From Solibacillus sp. FSL R7-0668 (GTDB lineage Bacteria > Bacillota > Bacilli > Bacillales_A > Planococcaceae), in assembly GCF_038006205.1 (NCBI RefSeq), contig NZ_JBBOUU010000001.1, positions 1,180,001-1,244,000 on the forward strand: a stretch of DNA of 64,000 nucleotides, written 5' to 3'. This document shows positions 50,893-59,571 of the stretch, in pieces. Both the position numbers and the translations under genes were made by a program. The notes under the pieces are model-generated. The model ran no database searches. It had not been told where the DNA came from and worked only from the letters and a program-made list of their open reading frames with translations. Every line of letters starts with the position of its first letter. The stretch's first letter is position 1.

Positions 50893-51910
50893 CTAGTTGT
50901 TCCCCCTTCTTAAATGGGACTTTTACTTCAACAATTGTCCCTTCGTTTGGTACAGATACGATTTTATACGTACAGCCAATTTCGACTGCGCGCTCTGCGA
51001 TATTACGTAAGCCGTAAGAGGAGGTTTTATCCCCATCTTTATCAAAGCCAAGACCATTATCTTGAATTCGTAAAATGGCTAACCCGTCACGCGCGATAAA
51101 TAATAGTTCGACTTCACTTGCCTTTGCATGACGAAGTGTGTTCGATAAGGCTTCTTGAGCGATGCGGAAGAGATGGTCTTCCTCGACTTTCCCCAGTGTA
51201 ATTTCTTCTATTTGATATTCTATATTAAAGTACACCTTTTCTTGGAGCTCGACAATTAAATCCTCTAATCCCTCTGCCAAGCTTTTATTGTGTAAGGCGA
51301 CAGGGCGTAAATGTAACAGCAGGGCGCGCATTTCTAGCTGTGCTTGCTGTACGACTCTTTCGACTTGTGCCAACTGTTTTTGTGAATGCTCGTTTTCTTC
51401 CTGCTCTGTTAAGGCAGACAAAAGCATGGATGCTGCAAAAAGCTGCTGCGACACTGAATCATGCAATTCGCGTGCTAAACGCTGGCGCTCGGCAAGTAAG
51501 CGTTCCTGAACAATGGCATCGTTTGTTTCCACTTTTTCGCTAGATAGGCGCTGTAAGGAAGAACGCTGTGTTTCAATCAGTTCGTTTGTAACGAGCAGTG
51601 CCTTTTTCAGCGAGCTACTTGTATGCTTCATTTTTTTCGGGAAATCCGTTTCCGTTACCTTTTTGACAAGGCGAGTCGTTTGATTTTCCTTTAGCTTGAC
51701 AGCAATGGTCATCCAAAGGGTAATGATGAAGCTAAAGCATGCCGCGACGATTACCATTAATGCTGCAAGTGGCATATCAAATTCACGATTATCGATTAAA
51801 AAGCGCCACGTTTCCTCGCGTGGCTGGCCATATAAGAATGCTAATATATTAAATGTAAAGGAACCAAAAAGAAATAATAGAATAACGAATCGTAATAAAA
51901 AGGTCATCAT
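50885..51910 (-). CDS. liaS: cell-envelope-stress sensor kinase LiaS
   Basis: An intramembrane-sensing histidine kinase of 341 residues with two membrane helices (about 4-24 and 37-63) and a very short outside loop. The HisKA_3 domain has ARELHDSVSQQLFAASMLLSAL (phosphorylated His near 157). A short HATPase_c domain has EALSNTLRHAKASEVEL and IQDNGLGFD...YGLRNIAERA. The ATG at 51910 overlaps the liaF stop (ATGA), with GGAGGTG well spaced; longer frames lie inside liaF. It works with LiaF, its inhibitor, and LiaR. Confidence 0.93.
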   Translation of the reverse strand: MMTFLLRFVILLFLFGSFTFNILAFLYGQPREETWRFLIDNREFDMPLAALMVIVAACFSFIITLWMTIAVKLKENQTTRLVKKVTETDFPKKMKHTSSSLKKALLVTNELIETQRSSLQRLSSEKVETNDAIVQERLLAERQRLARELHDSVSQQLFAASMLLSALTEQEENEHSQKQLAQVERVVQQAQLEMRALLLHLRPVALHNKSLAEGLEDLIVELQEKVYFNIEYQIEEITLGKVEEDHLFRIAQEALSNTLRHAKASEVELLFIARDGLAILRIQDNGLGFDKDGDKTSSYGLRNIAERAVEIGCTYKIVSVPNEGTIVEVKVPFKKGEQLDD

Positions 51911-52581
51911 GCGCGTTGCACCTCCACATCGCCAATCCAAGTCGTCACATAAATGACCAGTACCCGTTTGGCATCCTGTGAACCATCTTCAATTTGAATT
52001 TGCTCATTTACACATTGCTTTGGCGTGTAGTTGAAGCATGTCGCTTGGCCATAAAGCGTGGAATAATTCAATTGAACGGTTACTTCATATGGTACTATGA
52101 TACGAACTTTACCAAGTGACTGCTGGATAACGATGAGCGATTTTCCGGATGGTAAAATGGTTTCAGTTGCATCAATCGTGATATCGCCAATAAAACGCTG
52201 GATATGCAGGTCTTGCCACGAATAGCTTTCAGTAGGGGAGCTCGTCGAACCGATTAATTGATTTTGCTGTGTATCGAGCGTTAAATGATTTTTGATTTCG
52301 ATGATATGCTCTTTTTTTGTTACATATTGATACAGTAAAAATAGAAGCGTCCCAATGATTAGTAAGCGCAGTGTCCAGATGTTAATGATGGCTAAAAATA
52401 AAAAGAAAAGTCCAGCCCATAGTAAGTATTGCTTTTTCTTTTTAAAGCTAAAATATAAAAAGGCTGCACCAATAATTAATAAAAAAACGGAACCATTATT
52501 GAATAATGTCAATTCGATTAACACGACAAGGGCAAAACAAATCATGATGATGGAAAGGTGATCGGTTGTAATCTTCTGCAT
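51907..52581 (-). CDS. liaF: LiaF, inhibitor of LiaRS signalling
   Basis: A 224-residue membrane protein. Four N-terminal helices (residues about 9-85) are followed by a soluble DUF2154-type beta domain (HIQRFIGDITIDATETILPSGKSLIVIQQSLGKVRIIVPYEV). LiaF keeps LiaS off in the absence of stress, and loss of it gives constant response and changed daptomycin susceptibility in several Firmicutes. The ATG at 52581 follows TTTAGGAGGG; upstream in-frame starts run into the hairpin at 52600. Confidence 0.92.
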   Translation of the reverse strand: MQKITTDHLSIIMICFALVVLIELTLFNNGSVFLLIIGAAFLYFSFKKKKQYLLWAGLFFLFLAIINIWTLRLLIIGTLLFLLYQYVTKKEHIIEIKNHLTLDTQQNQLIGSTSSPTESYSWQDLHIQRFIGDITIDATETILPSGKSLIVIQQSLGKVRIIVPYEVTVQLNYSTLYGQATCFNYTPKQCVNEQIQIEDGSQDAKRVLVIYVTTWIGDVEVQRA

Positions 52582-52599
52582 GATGTCCCTCCTAAAACG

Positions 52600-52633
52600 T
52601 ACAAAATGGAGAAAGCGCATTGAGGCTTTCTCC
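52600..52633 (-). terminator. mid-operon hairpin between liaH and liaF
   Basis: On the minus strand GGAGAAAGC pairs with GCTTTCTCC, followed by ATTTTGT. It sits just before the liaF ribosome site. Partial termination here would make more LiaIH than LiaFSR. Confidence 0.6.
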
Positions 52634-52668
52634 TTTAATATAGTAATTCTGAGTTTGGTTGAATCGCT

Positions 52669-52690
52669 GGTATACTTACTCTAGTATACC
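52669..52690 (-). repeat. perfect inverted repeat after liaH
   Basis: GGTATACT-TACTCT-AGTATACC is a perfect 8+6+8 palindrome starting one base beyond the liaH stop codon. There is no T run, so it is either an RNA stem protecting the liaIH message or a protein-binding site. Confidence 0.7.
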
Positions 52691-52691
52691 A

Positions 52692-53318
52692 TTATTTTGC
52701 TTGCTCGATTAACTTTTGCTCTTTTTCTAATTGGGCTAAACGCGCTTCAAATGTTGTTACTTCATATTTATGCTCAATGCTTTGTGATAAGTCATCAATA
52801 TAGTTGGATAGCTCATCGAATTGATCGACATTATTCGTTGTGAGTACCTTGTCCATTTGATAGTTAGCACGAACGACATTTTCTTTGCCCATTAGCTGTA
52901 GTTGACGCACTTTCATATCTTTAATTTTATGCTTCATTGTTTCAAATTTACGCTCAAGTGCGAAGTATTCATGATTAGCTGCATCAATGCTTGTTAATAA
53001 TGCTTGCTTGCGTGTTGTATAGGCCGTCACTTCATCTTGTGCAAAGGCAATTAATTCCGCTTCATCTGTATTTTGTGCAAGCGTTAATTGGGCTTCGCGT
53101 TTTTCGAGCATCTCTACTGTTTGTGCAAGCTGACCTTCTAGCTCTTTTTTCAGTTGACCTTGACGTGCTAATAATTTACCTGTTTCTTCGGTTTGTTTTT
53201 CCGCTTCACGAATGTATTGGTTTAGCATTTTGATTGGATTTTTTTCGACCTTTTTATCGAATAATTCGTGTAAATCCGCTTGAATTGAGTATTTGAATTT
53301 TGTAAGTAAGTTTTTCAT
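52692..53318 (-). CDS. liaH: PspA/IM30-family phage-shock protein LiaH
   Basis: A 208-residue coiled-coil protein of the PspA/IM30 family that forms large oligomers on stressed membranes. It starts MKNLLTKFKYSIQADLHELFDKKVEKNPIKMLNQYIREAEKQ, the amphipathic and hairpin-forming region. Long heptad-rich helices (LARQGQLKKELEGQLAQTVEMLEKREAQL) and a shorter tail follow. AAAGGAGCG precedes the ATG at 53318; the upstream in-frame region overlaps liaI without a site. It is the main effector of the Lia response. Confidence 0.92.
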   Translation of the reverse strand: MKNLLTKFKYSIQADLHELFDKKVEKNPIKMLNQYIREAEKQTEETGKLLARQGQLKKELEGQLAQTVEMLEKREAQLTLAQNTDEAELIAFAQDEVTAYTTRKQALLTSIDAANHEYFALERKFETMKHKIKDMKVRQLQLMGKENVVRANYQMDKVLTTNNVDQFDELSNYIDDLSQSIEHKYEVTTFEARLAQLEKEQKLIEQAK

Positions 53319-53335
53319 TGTGCTTTCGCTCCTTT

Positions 53336-53683
53336 TTATTTGTTTAAATTTGCCCATTCACGTTCGAAGTTTGTAAATGGGTCGTCTTCTTTTTTAGTGA
53401 AGATTTCTCTCTGTTCCTGCTTACGTGATTTGTAGATGTAGAATAAAATCCCGATAGCCACTAAGCCGATAAAGCCGGGGATATTGGATAAGGCACTGAT
53501 TAACCCTGCAAGTGCGATCACTAAGCTCATCACTTTACCAAATGTACTTGTGCTTTCCGTGTAATAATGTAATCCAGCGGCAAGTAGTAAGCCTGATACG
53601 AGTAAACCAGCAACTGGTGCAAGTAAGACAAGTGCCACCATTGCAGCGACAAAGCCTGCTGAATATAAGAAAAATTTCTTCAT
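53336..53683 (-). CDS. liaI: LiaI-like small membrane protein
   Basis: A 115-residue protein, first gene of the lia operon. Two to four hydrophobic segments (about residues 5-38 and 50-84) are followed by a charged cytoplasmic tail with FTKKEDDPFTNFEREWANLNK. LiaI anchors LiaH at the membrane in B. subtilis, and the place before liaH supports the same role. AAGGAGGAATAC precedes the ATG. The upstream 200 bases should hold the LiaR-responsive promoter. I see palindromic CTAGGTCTAG near 53764 but cannot name a site with confidence. Confidence 0.8.
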   Translation of the reverse strand: MKKFFLYSAGFVAAMVALVLLAPVAGLLVSGLLLAAGLHYYTESTSTFGKVMSLVIALAGLISALSNIPGFIGLVAIGILFYIYKSRKQEQREIFTKKEDDPFTNFEREWANLNK

Positions 53684-53898
53684 GATGTATTCCTCCTTGT
53701 ATTTGATGTCTTAATCGTACCGTCTCTGCGAAATTTTCATAACGACCTGTAATTGTATTTTCATCTAGGTCTAGAGGCTGAGGTGTCGTAAGCCTAAATT
53801 GTTCAATGAAATATATAGAAAGACCATTCTTTTTAGTGTATAATCCATCATGGAGAGTTTTTCTCGGTACATAGGTAACGGAGGAGGTTGGACAAGTT

Positions 53899-54117
53899 AT
53901 GACATGGGCATGGATTTTAGGTATTATTGTGGCTTTAATCGCGGGTGTTGCAATCGGTTTCTACGCAGCTCGACAATATATGATGAAGTATTTAAAAGAG
54001 AACCCACCTATTAACGAACAAATGATTCGTGTAATGATGGCACAAATGGGACGCAAACCATCTGAAAAGCAAGTACGTCAAATGATGGCACAAATGAACA
54101 AGTTCCAAGATAAATAA
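53899..54117 (+). CDS. yneF: UPF0154 protein YneF
   Basis: A 72-residue membrane protein with one N-terminal helix ([25 protein letters not shown]). The conserved tail has [36 protein letters not shown], the hallmark of UPF0154. The function is unknown, although the family is widespread in Firmicutes. GGAGGAGG precedes the ATG. It is monocistronic with a strong terminator. Confidence 0.93.
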   Translation: MTWAWILGIIVALIAGVAIGFYAARQYMMKYLKENPPINEQMIRVMMAQMGRKPSEKQVRQMMAQMNKFQDK

Positions 54118-54128
54118 TGAAATAACAG

Positions 54129-54171
54129 CTACCCGTAGTGCTAATAAAGGCACTGCGGGTATTTTTTTTTG
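54129..54171 (+). terminator. terminator of yneF
   Basis: ACCCGTAGTGCT pairs with GGCACTGCGGGT, followed by nine T. Confidence 0.9.
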
Positions 54172-54255
54172 AAAGAAAAACAATCAGAATATTCTATTGA
54201 TTCCGTCTGGAAACTAGTCTAAGCTAAAAGCAGTATAATTTTGGAGGTTTTAGTC

Positions 54256-54729
54256 ATGACGACAGAAAAAACAAATGTGGAAAGCTTCGATTTAGACCAT
54301 ACGAAAGTTGTAGCACCGTATGTACGTCTTGCGGGTACAAAACAAGGCGCAAAAGGGGATGTTGTAACAAAATACGATATCCGCTTTAAGCAACCAAATA
54401 AAGAACATATGGAAATGCCAGCGCTTCACTCATTAGAGCACTTAATGGCTGACCGTATTCGCAATCATAGCGACGCAGTAGTAGACCTATCACCAATGGG
54501 CTGTCAAACAGGCTTTTATGTTTCGTTCATTAACTATGATGATTATGAAGGAATTTTGACAATTTTAGAAAAAACAGCACAAGATGTTTTAGCGGCAACT
54601 GCTGTACCTGCATGTAATGAAGTTCAATGCGGATGGGCAGCAAGCCATAGTTTAGAAGGTGCGCAGGCGTTAGCGCAGGAATTTTTAGACAAACGCGCGG
54701 AATGGCATATTGTTTTTAATGAAAACTAA
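54256..54729 (+). CDS. luxS: S-ribosylhomocysteine lyase
   Basis: LuxS splits S-ribosylhomocysteine into homocysteine and DPD, the precursor of autoinducer-2, within the activated methyl cycle. The 157 residues are the exact family length. Metal ligands are H58 and H62 in [11 protein letters not shown] and the Cys in [11 protein letters not shown]. The catalytic Cys is in [21 protein letters not shown] precedes the ATG at 54256. No SAM or Met genes adjoin it. It is monocistronic with a bidirectional terminator. Confidence 0.96.
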   Translation: MTTEKTNVESFDLDHTKVVAPYVRLAGTKQGAKGDVVTKYDIRFKQPNKEHMEMPALHSLEHLMADRIRNHSDAVVDLSPMGCQTGFYVSFINYDDYEGILTILEKTAQDVLAATAVPACNEVQCGWAASHSLEGAQALAQEFLDKRAEWHIVFNEN

Positions 54730-54776
54730 AAAGCTGAACGTTACGGTTATAAAATCGTAGCGTTCAGCTTTTCTTT
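54730..54776. terminator. bidirectional terminator
   Basis: AAAAGCTGAACG (54730-54741) pairs with CGTTCAGCTTTT, with further pairing TTACG/CGTAG inside. It is shared by luxS and convergent yqkD. Confidence 0.88.
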
Positions 54777-55729
54777 TATAATAAAGTCTGTGTATCGTTG
54801 CGGTAGGCAGGCACGAAGTCATGTAAAAACTTTGCCACTACTTGCTCATAATCACCAGGATTGTCATTAAAGGACTTTGCATGTGCCCCTTGATCAAATA
54901 ATTTGAGTCTTTTCGGCTCCGACTTCGCTTCGTATAATTCCTCGGCCATTCGAGAAGGAATGAAATCATCCGGTGTGCTGTGGATAAATAGGACAGGCTT
55001 TTCGATATGTTCGACGGCATCGATTGGCATGACTTCTTTGACGGAGTAGCCATCCCGAATCCGCATGAAAAAGTCTGCAAAGGAAATGGAATATTTAGCA
55101 TCAATCGGTACTGTATTTTCAAATATCTCTTTTAATAAAGCGGGGAAGTTTGAAAAGGCACAATCCGAAATATAAAAATCCGCATCGTCCGCAATTGTGC
55201 CCGCATATAACAATGTAGTCGCAGCGCCCATCGATTCGCCGTGAATGCCTATAATAGCATCGTGTCCCATTTCTTCGCGGACTTTATTAAAAACGGCCTG
55301 TAAATCAAATTTTTCGTAATGCCCGTAGCTAGTCGTTTTCCCTTCTGATTCGCCATGGCGACGATGGTCATACACGACTGCGTTAAAGCCAAGACGTTCG
55401 AACATACGGGCATAGCGCATCGAATTGATTTTATTTTCTGTAACACCATGACAAATGATGACGGTATTTTTTGTTTCTAGCGGTTTCAAAAAAATGCCTT
55501 TAATCATATAGCCATTTGGTGACTCGATGGCTAGTAATTCTTTTGGACATCCCTGATACCATGCCTCGTCAAAACGCTTGGATGAAATTTCACGCTCTAA
55601 AATGAAGGCATCATCCTTTTTCTTAATATACATAAGGCGATTTGTCATAAGGACACCTGTTACAGTTGTCGCAGCAGCGAGCAATGTTGTTACAATACTT
55701 CCGGATAAAAATAATGTGCGTTTTTTCAT
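54776..55729 (-). CDS. yqkD: alpha/beta hydrolase (YqkD-like)
   Basis: A membrane-anchored alpha/beta hydrolase of 317 residues with an N-terminal hydrophobic helix (residues 7-29). The oxyanion segment is IICHGVTENK, the nucleophile elbow is GIHGESMGAATT (Ser near 170), the Asp is in HSTPDDFIP, and the His is in QGAHAKSF. This esterase/peptidase fold is of unknown substrate. The pairing with yqkE and yqkF nearby matches B. subtilis, with a thiolase gene inserted between. The ribosome site is GGGAGTG. It is monocistronic. Confidence 0.88.
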   Translation of the reverse strand: MKKRTLFLSGSIVTTLLAAATTVTGVLMTNRLMYIKKKDDAFILEREISSKRFDEAWYQGCPKELLAIESPNGYMIKGIFLKPLETKNTVIICHGVTENKINSMRYARMFERLGFNAVVYDHRRHGESEGKTTSYGHYEKFDLQAVFNKVREEMGHDAIIGIHGESMGAATTLLYAGTIADDADFYISDCAFSNFPALLKEIFENTVPIDAKYSISFADFFMRIRDGYSVKEVMPIDAVEHIEKPVLFIHSTPDDFIPSRMAEELYEAKSEPKRLKLFDQGAHAKSFNDNPGDYEQVVAKFLHDFVPAYRNDTQTLL

Positions 55730-55902
55730 ATGAAGTCACTCCCTTGATAATTTTATTATTCAATGAACACCGAACAGAAATCAACTGAAATGTACCAAAT
55801 AGTATAAGCAAACTAAGGTGTTAAAAATGGAAGAAGTTTGATAAAATTTTAATGAGGCAACATTGTTTGCTATGGGATGGAGTAGGAAAGGGGAATGGAT
55901 TT

Positions 55903-57084
55903 ATGACACAAGAAGTAGTTATCGTAAGTGCAGTACGTACCGCAATTGGTGCATTTCAAGGAACATTAAAAGATATTGCCGCACCAACATTAGGTAGTAT
56001 TGTCATTAAAGAAGCTTTACAACGAATTAATTTAGATGCAGCATTAGTAGATGAAGTCATTATGGGAAATGTACTAGCAGCAGGCACAGGTCAAAATCCA
56101 GCGCGACAGGCGAGTATGCAAGCAGGACTTCCATTTAACGTACCTGCCATGACGATTAATAAAGTATGTGGCTCGGGTTTAAAAGCAGTCCATTTAGCAA
56201 CACAAGCTATTTTAGCAGGAGATGCAGAAATCATTGTTGCAGGTGGCTTTGAAAATATGAGCCAGGCACCCTATGTTATGCAAAATGCCCGAGAAGGCTT
56301 CCGAATGGGCGATCAAAAAATAATTGATACAATGATTAAAGATGGATTATGGTGCGCATTCAATGATTATCATATGGGCATTACTGCTGAAAATTTATGC
56401 GATCAATATCATATTACGCGCGAAGAACAAGATGCATTTGCAGCACGCTCACAGCAACGAGCAGCACAGGCAATTGCAGATGGCAAGTTTGCACAGGAAA
56501 TCGTTCCCGTTGAAATACCACAGCGTAAAGGCGAGCCGATTGTATTTGCACAAGATGAGTACGTGAAAGCTGGCACAACAGCAGAAAAATTAAGTGGTTT
56601 ACGTCCGGCCTTTAAAAAGGATGGTTCGGTAACGGCAGGGAACGCATCTGGCATTAATGACGGCGCGGCAGCAGTTGTTGTGATGTCAAAAGAGCGTGCA
56701 GCTGAGCTTGGCATCAAACCAATGGCAACAATTATTGCCAATGCAAGTGCAGGGGTTGATCCGGCGATTATGGGGATTGGTCCGGTTCAAGCTGTCAAAA
56801 AGGCGTTAGCAAAAGCAGATGTAACACTAGATAAAATGGATATAATTGAAGCGAATGAAGCATTTGCCGCACAATCAATTGCTGTGGATCGCGAATTAGT
56901 GTTCAATCATGATAAACTAAATATAAATGGCGGTGCGATTGCGTTAGGTCATCCAATTGGTGCAAGTGGTGCACGAATATTAGTGACACTTTTACACGAA
57001 ATGCAAAAGCAAGATGCAAACTATGGTCTAGCAACACTTTGCATTGGTGGTGGACAAGGGGTAGCCACAATCGTACAGCGCTAA
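55903..57084 (+). CDS. acetyl-CoA C-acetyltransferase (thiolase)
   Basis: A thiolase of 393 residues that condenses or cleaves acetoacetyl-CoA. The catalytic triad is complete: Cys89 in [11 protein letters not shown], His350 in [12 protein letters not shown] and Cys380 in [18 protein letters not shown] is the fourth conserved block. The short N-terminus and length fit biosynthetic thiolases (AtoB/ThlA/MmgA type). AAAGGGG precedes the ATG at 55903; an open frame extends 17 codons upstream without a site. It is followed by yqkE after 21 bases. Confidence 0.94.
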   Translation: MTQEVVIVSAVRTAIGAFQGTLKDIAAPTLGSIVIKEALQRINLDAALVDEVIMGNVLAAGTGQNPARQASMQAGLPFNVPAMTINKVCGSGLKAVHLATQAILAGDAEIIVAGGFENMSQAPYVMQNAREGFRMGDQKIIDTMIKDGLWCAFNDYHMGITAENLCDQYHITREEQDAFAARSQQRAAQAIADGKFAQEIVPVEIPQRKGEPIVFAQDEYVKAGTTAEKLSGLRPAFKKDGSVTAGNASGINDGAAAVVVMSKERAAELGIKPMATIIANASAGVDPAIMGIGPVQAVKKALAKADVTLDKMDIIEANEAFAAQSIAVDRELVFNHDKLNINGGAIALGHPIGASGARILVTLLHEMQKQDANYGLATLCIGGGQGVATIVQR

Positions 57085-57105
57085 CAAATGAAAAAGGTGA
57101 GTACA

Positions 57106-57360
57106 ATGGCAAAAAAGAAACAACAACGTCAAACTTCAGAATTTGAGTTACCAAAGGAAAAAGCTGCAACATTAGCCGATCAATTAGGTGGCGATGTATT
57201 AGCAAAATTAAAAGCAGCAAAGCAGGAAATGGTTGCCGATGAGCAAGCTAAAGAAGAAGAGCGTATTGCAAAAGAAAAGTTCGAGAAAAAGCAACGCGAA
57301 AAAAATATGAGCTTTGAAGAATTATTAAACCAATACGGTGACCAAGGCTCGAAGTTTTAA
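57106..57360 (+). CDS. yqkE: YqkE-family small charged protein (DUF3886)
   Basis: An 84-residue, highly charged, helical protein: MAKKKQQRQTSEFELPKEKAATLADQLGGDVLAKLKAAKQE, then a Glu/Lys-rich coiled coil and MSFEELLNQYGDQGSKF. This matches the DUF3886/YqkE family, whose function is unknown. AAAAGGTGAG precedes the ATG at 57106; an in-frame ATG at 57088 lacks a site. It is probably co-transcribed with the thiolase. Confidence 0.85.
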   Translation: MAKKKQQRQTSEFELPKEKAATLADQLGGDVLAKLKAAKQEMVADEQAKEEERIAKEKFEKKQREKNMSFEELLNQYGDQGSKF

Positions 57361-57488
57361 CTTGCTTCATTAGAGGTTCAACCCCCAGCTCAAGCAAGTT
57401 AAAGTCCTTAGTGGATGTCACAGATTTTTAGAGGAGTTTTTCGACAAAACTCAAAAAATCTGGACGCAATTATGCAGAGGTGTAATTG
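57361..57488. other. structured non-coding segment after yqkE
   Basis: Three stem-loops follow one another. CTTGCTT/AAGCAAG spans 57361-57398. A long perfect nested stem CAGATTTTT..GAGTTTT/AAAACTC..AAAAATCTG spans 57421-57462. CAATTA/TAATTG spans 57467-57488. There is no coding frame. It could be a degenerate mobile repeat or an RNA element. Confidence 0.5.
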
Positions 57489-57492
57489 AGTG

Positions 57493-57532
57493 AAAAAAGG
57501 TAGTGCTGATTTTTTTCAGCACTACCTTTTTA
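57493..57532. terminator. bidirectional terminator
   Basis: AAAAGGTAGTGCTG pairs with CAGCACTACCTTTT around a T7 loop. It is shared by yqkE and the convergent VanZ gene and covers the latter's stop codon. Confidence 0.88.
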
Positions 57533-57998
57533 CATAATGATAACTAACAACAATGAGTTTTGCGATAACTAAGCATGTCAATGCACCACTCGCATCTATT
57601 ATAACATCACCGACCATACCCATTCGTCCAGGAATCATGCTTTGGCGATATTCATCTAAACTTGCGATAACTACAACACTTAAGAAACTAAGTACAATAG
57701 GAAATCGCCATTTTAGTCGTTTGTAAAAGCTATATAAAATGAGCGCTAAAAGCCCGTAACCAAAGAAATGCGTCCCTTTACGAATCAAAAATTCAACAAA
57801 TTTAAAATAACCTTTCGTTTCAACCGAAACAATGCCACCCCAATAATGAAACTGGAACTGACTAAGCCATTGTTCGAACGGTTTATCCTGTAAAACGTCT
57901 TGCAGGAGGGGAATCAGTGATTGCTGTTCGTAACGCATATTTGACATGATGACGACAACAATCATCCCCAATACTACGAAAAAAATCGATTTTTTCAT
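57522..57998 (-). CDS. VanZ family membrane protein
   Basis: A 158-residue membrane protein. A signal-like first helix (residues 4-19) and an outside segment (about 24-62) come first. The VanZ core follows: FLIRKGTHFFGYGLLALILYSFYKR, FLSVVVIASLDEYRQSMIPGRMGMVGDVIIDASGAL and a last helix. VanZ proteins can alter glycopeptide susceptibility, but stand-alone chromosomal members have no known substrate. It overlaps the 3' end of yqkF by four bases, so it is translated together with it. Confidence 0.88.
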   Translation of the reverse strand: MKKSIFFVVLGMIVVVIMSNMRYEQQSLIPLLQDVLQDKPFEQWLSQFQFHYWGGIVSVETKGYFKFVEFLIRKGTHFFGYGLLALILYSFYKRLKWRFPIVLSFLSVVVIASLDEYRQSMIPGRMGMVGDVIIDASGALTCLVIAKLIVVSYHYVKR

Positions 57999-58885
57999 CG
58001 GTGATCGGTATAGCGGTCCTGACGCGTAAACGAAGCTAATTGATGGATATTGTCGATTGCTTGAGCTTTTTCATAGGCTGCTAAATTTTGCTGTAATTGC
58101 TGCTTTGTACGTGCACCAATGACGGTGGAACTAACGGCACGATGTTGCAAGTTAAACGCAAGAGCTGCTGCATGGACATCGCCGTAAAGGGTTTCGATTT
58201 TTTCTAAAAGGGTTTTTGCCTGTGCTTCATCATAGCTCATAAATGATTTTAAGCGTTGGCGCCATTCGTTTGTTAGGAGTCCTTTTGCAACAGAGCCACG
58301 CGTCACGACAGAAGCCCCACTTTGTTCAATGGCTTCGAAAAACTCCGCTGCACGCTCATCAAGAATATTAAATTGCATCATATTGCTCACAGCCGCGCTA
58401 TTTTGTAAAAACGGTACGAAAACGTTAGGGCGAATGGATGAAATTCCGTATTCACGAATGAGCCCCTCTTTTTTCAGCCCTTCAAATGTATCGATAATTT
58501 CGTCCCAATGATCATCCAGTGTACCACCATGTAGCTGATAGACGTCAATATAATCGGTTTGTAAGCGACGCAAGCTCTGACGCACAGCATTGTTTATATA
58601 GCTTGCAGACGTATCCCAGCCCCAGCCATCTTTTCCATCTTCCCAGCGATTCCCCACTTTTGTAGCTAAAATAATATTGCTTCGATGCGCTTTCAATGCT
58701 TCCCCGACAACCTTTTCATTCTCGCCACGGTCATATAAATCGGCGGTATCAAAATAAGTGATTCCCGCATCAATGGCTAAATCAATAACCTGCTTGGCTT
58801 CTTCAGCGATAGGAGGAAGCGACATACAGCCTAGACTGATTTCTGAAATATTGATTGTGCTCTTTCCTAAAGTACGATAGTTCAT
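57995..58885 (-). CDS. yqkF: aldo/keto reductase YqkF
   Basis: A cytoplasmic NADPH-dependent aldo/keto reductase, TIM barrel, 296 residues. It has GCMSLPP, the catalytic Asp-Tyr in FDTADLYDRGENEKVVGEAL, the Lys in ATKVGNRW and the His in YQLHGGTLDDHWDEII. The C-terminal cofactor segment is STVIGARTKQQL. The physiological substrate is not known. TGGAGGTCTTCC precedes the ATG. It is divergent from nudF, and the pairing yqkF-nudF matches B. subtilis. Confidence 0.92.
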   Translation of the reverse strand: MNYRTLGKSTINISEISLGCMSLPPIAEEAKQVIDLAIDAGITYFDTADLYDRGENEKVVGEALKAHRSNIILATKVGNRWEDGKDGWGWDTSASYINNAVRQSLRRLQTDYIDVYQLHGGTLDDHWDEIIDTFEGLKKEGLIREYGISSIRPNVFVPFLQNSAAVSNMMQFNILDERAAEFFEAIEQSGASVVTRGSVAKGLLTNEWRQRLKSFMSYDEAQAKTLLEKIETLYGDVHAAALAFNLQHRAVSSTVIGARTKQQLQQNLAAYEKAQAIDNIHQLASFTRQDRYTDHR

Positions 58886-58972
58886 TGGAAGACCTCCATT
58901 GCTTCTTTATTTAGTATTTCATCTTCTAATGGTACAATGAAACCAAGTTGTAGAACAAGTGGAGGCGGAATG

Positions 58973-59512
58973 ATGAAGAAATTTGAAGAGCGTACAATCC
59001 AAACTACCCCTATATTTGACGGGAAAGTGATTTCCTTAAAGGTAGATGATGTGACATTGCCAAACGGTGCTACATCCAAGCGAGAAATTATTAACCACCC
59101 AGGGGCAGTTGCAGTCATTGCCATTACGGATGATCATAAACTACTGCTCGTAGAACAATATCGAAAAGCAATAGAGCGTTCGATTATCGAAATTCCAGCA
59201 GGTAAGCTTGAAAAAGGCGAGGAACCAATTGTAACAGCTCGTCGTGAGTTGGAAGAAGAAACAGGCTATACAACGGATGATTTAACATTTGTCCAAGCCT
59301 TCGCTACATCTCCTGGTTTTGCAGACGAAGTAATTCATATTTATTTGGCAAAAAATTTGAAAAAGCTAGAGGTCGCTGCAGCACTTGATGAGGATGAATT
59401 TGTGGAGCTCATGGAAGTAACGCTTGAAGAGGCTGAGGCAATGGTCGCAGATGAACGCATTTATGACGCCAAAACGGCCTATGCCATTCTTTGGATGAAA
59501 TTACATCAATAA
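58973..59512 (+). CDS. nudF: ADP-ribose pyrophosphatase (Nudix)
   Basis: A Nudix hydrolase of 179 residues that splits ADP-ribose to AMP and ribose-5-phosphate. The Nudix box is complete: GKLEKGEEPIVTARRELEEETGY (GX5EX7REUXEEXGU). The domain-swapped N-terminal strand region (FEERTIQTTPIFDGKVISL) and SPGFADEVIHIYLA are typical of the dimeric ADPRase group. GTGGAGGCGGA lies before two adjacent ATGs; the second (58973) gives the usual N-terminus. It is followed by a spoIIM-like gene and fur. Confidence 0.92.
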   Translation: MKKFEERTIQTTPIFDGKVISLKVDDVTLPNGATSKREIINHPGAVAVIAITDDHKLLLVEQYRKAIERSIIEIPAGKLEKGEEPIVTARRELEEETGYTTDDLTFVQAFATSPGFADEVIHIYLAKNLKKLEVAAALDEDEFVELMEVTLEEAEAMVADERIYDAKTAYAILWMKLHQ

Positions 59513-59571
59513 AAAATAATGCATACCGTCTGTCCAACAGCATAAGTTGTATGGACAAGGGGGCGGTCTGT

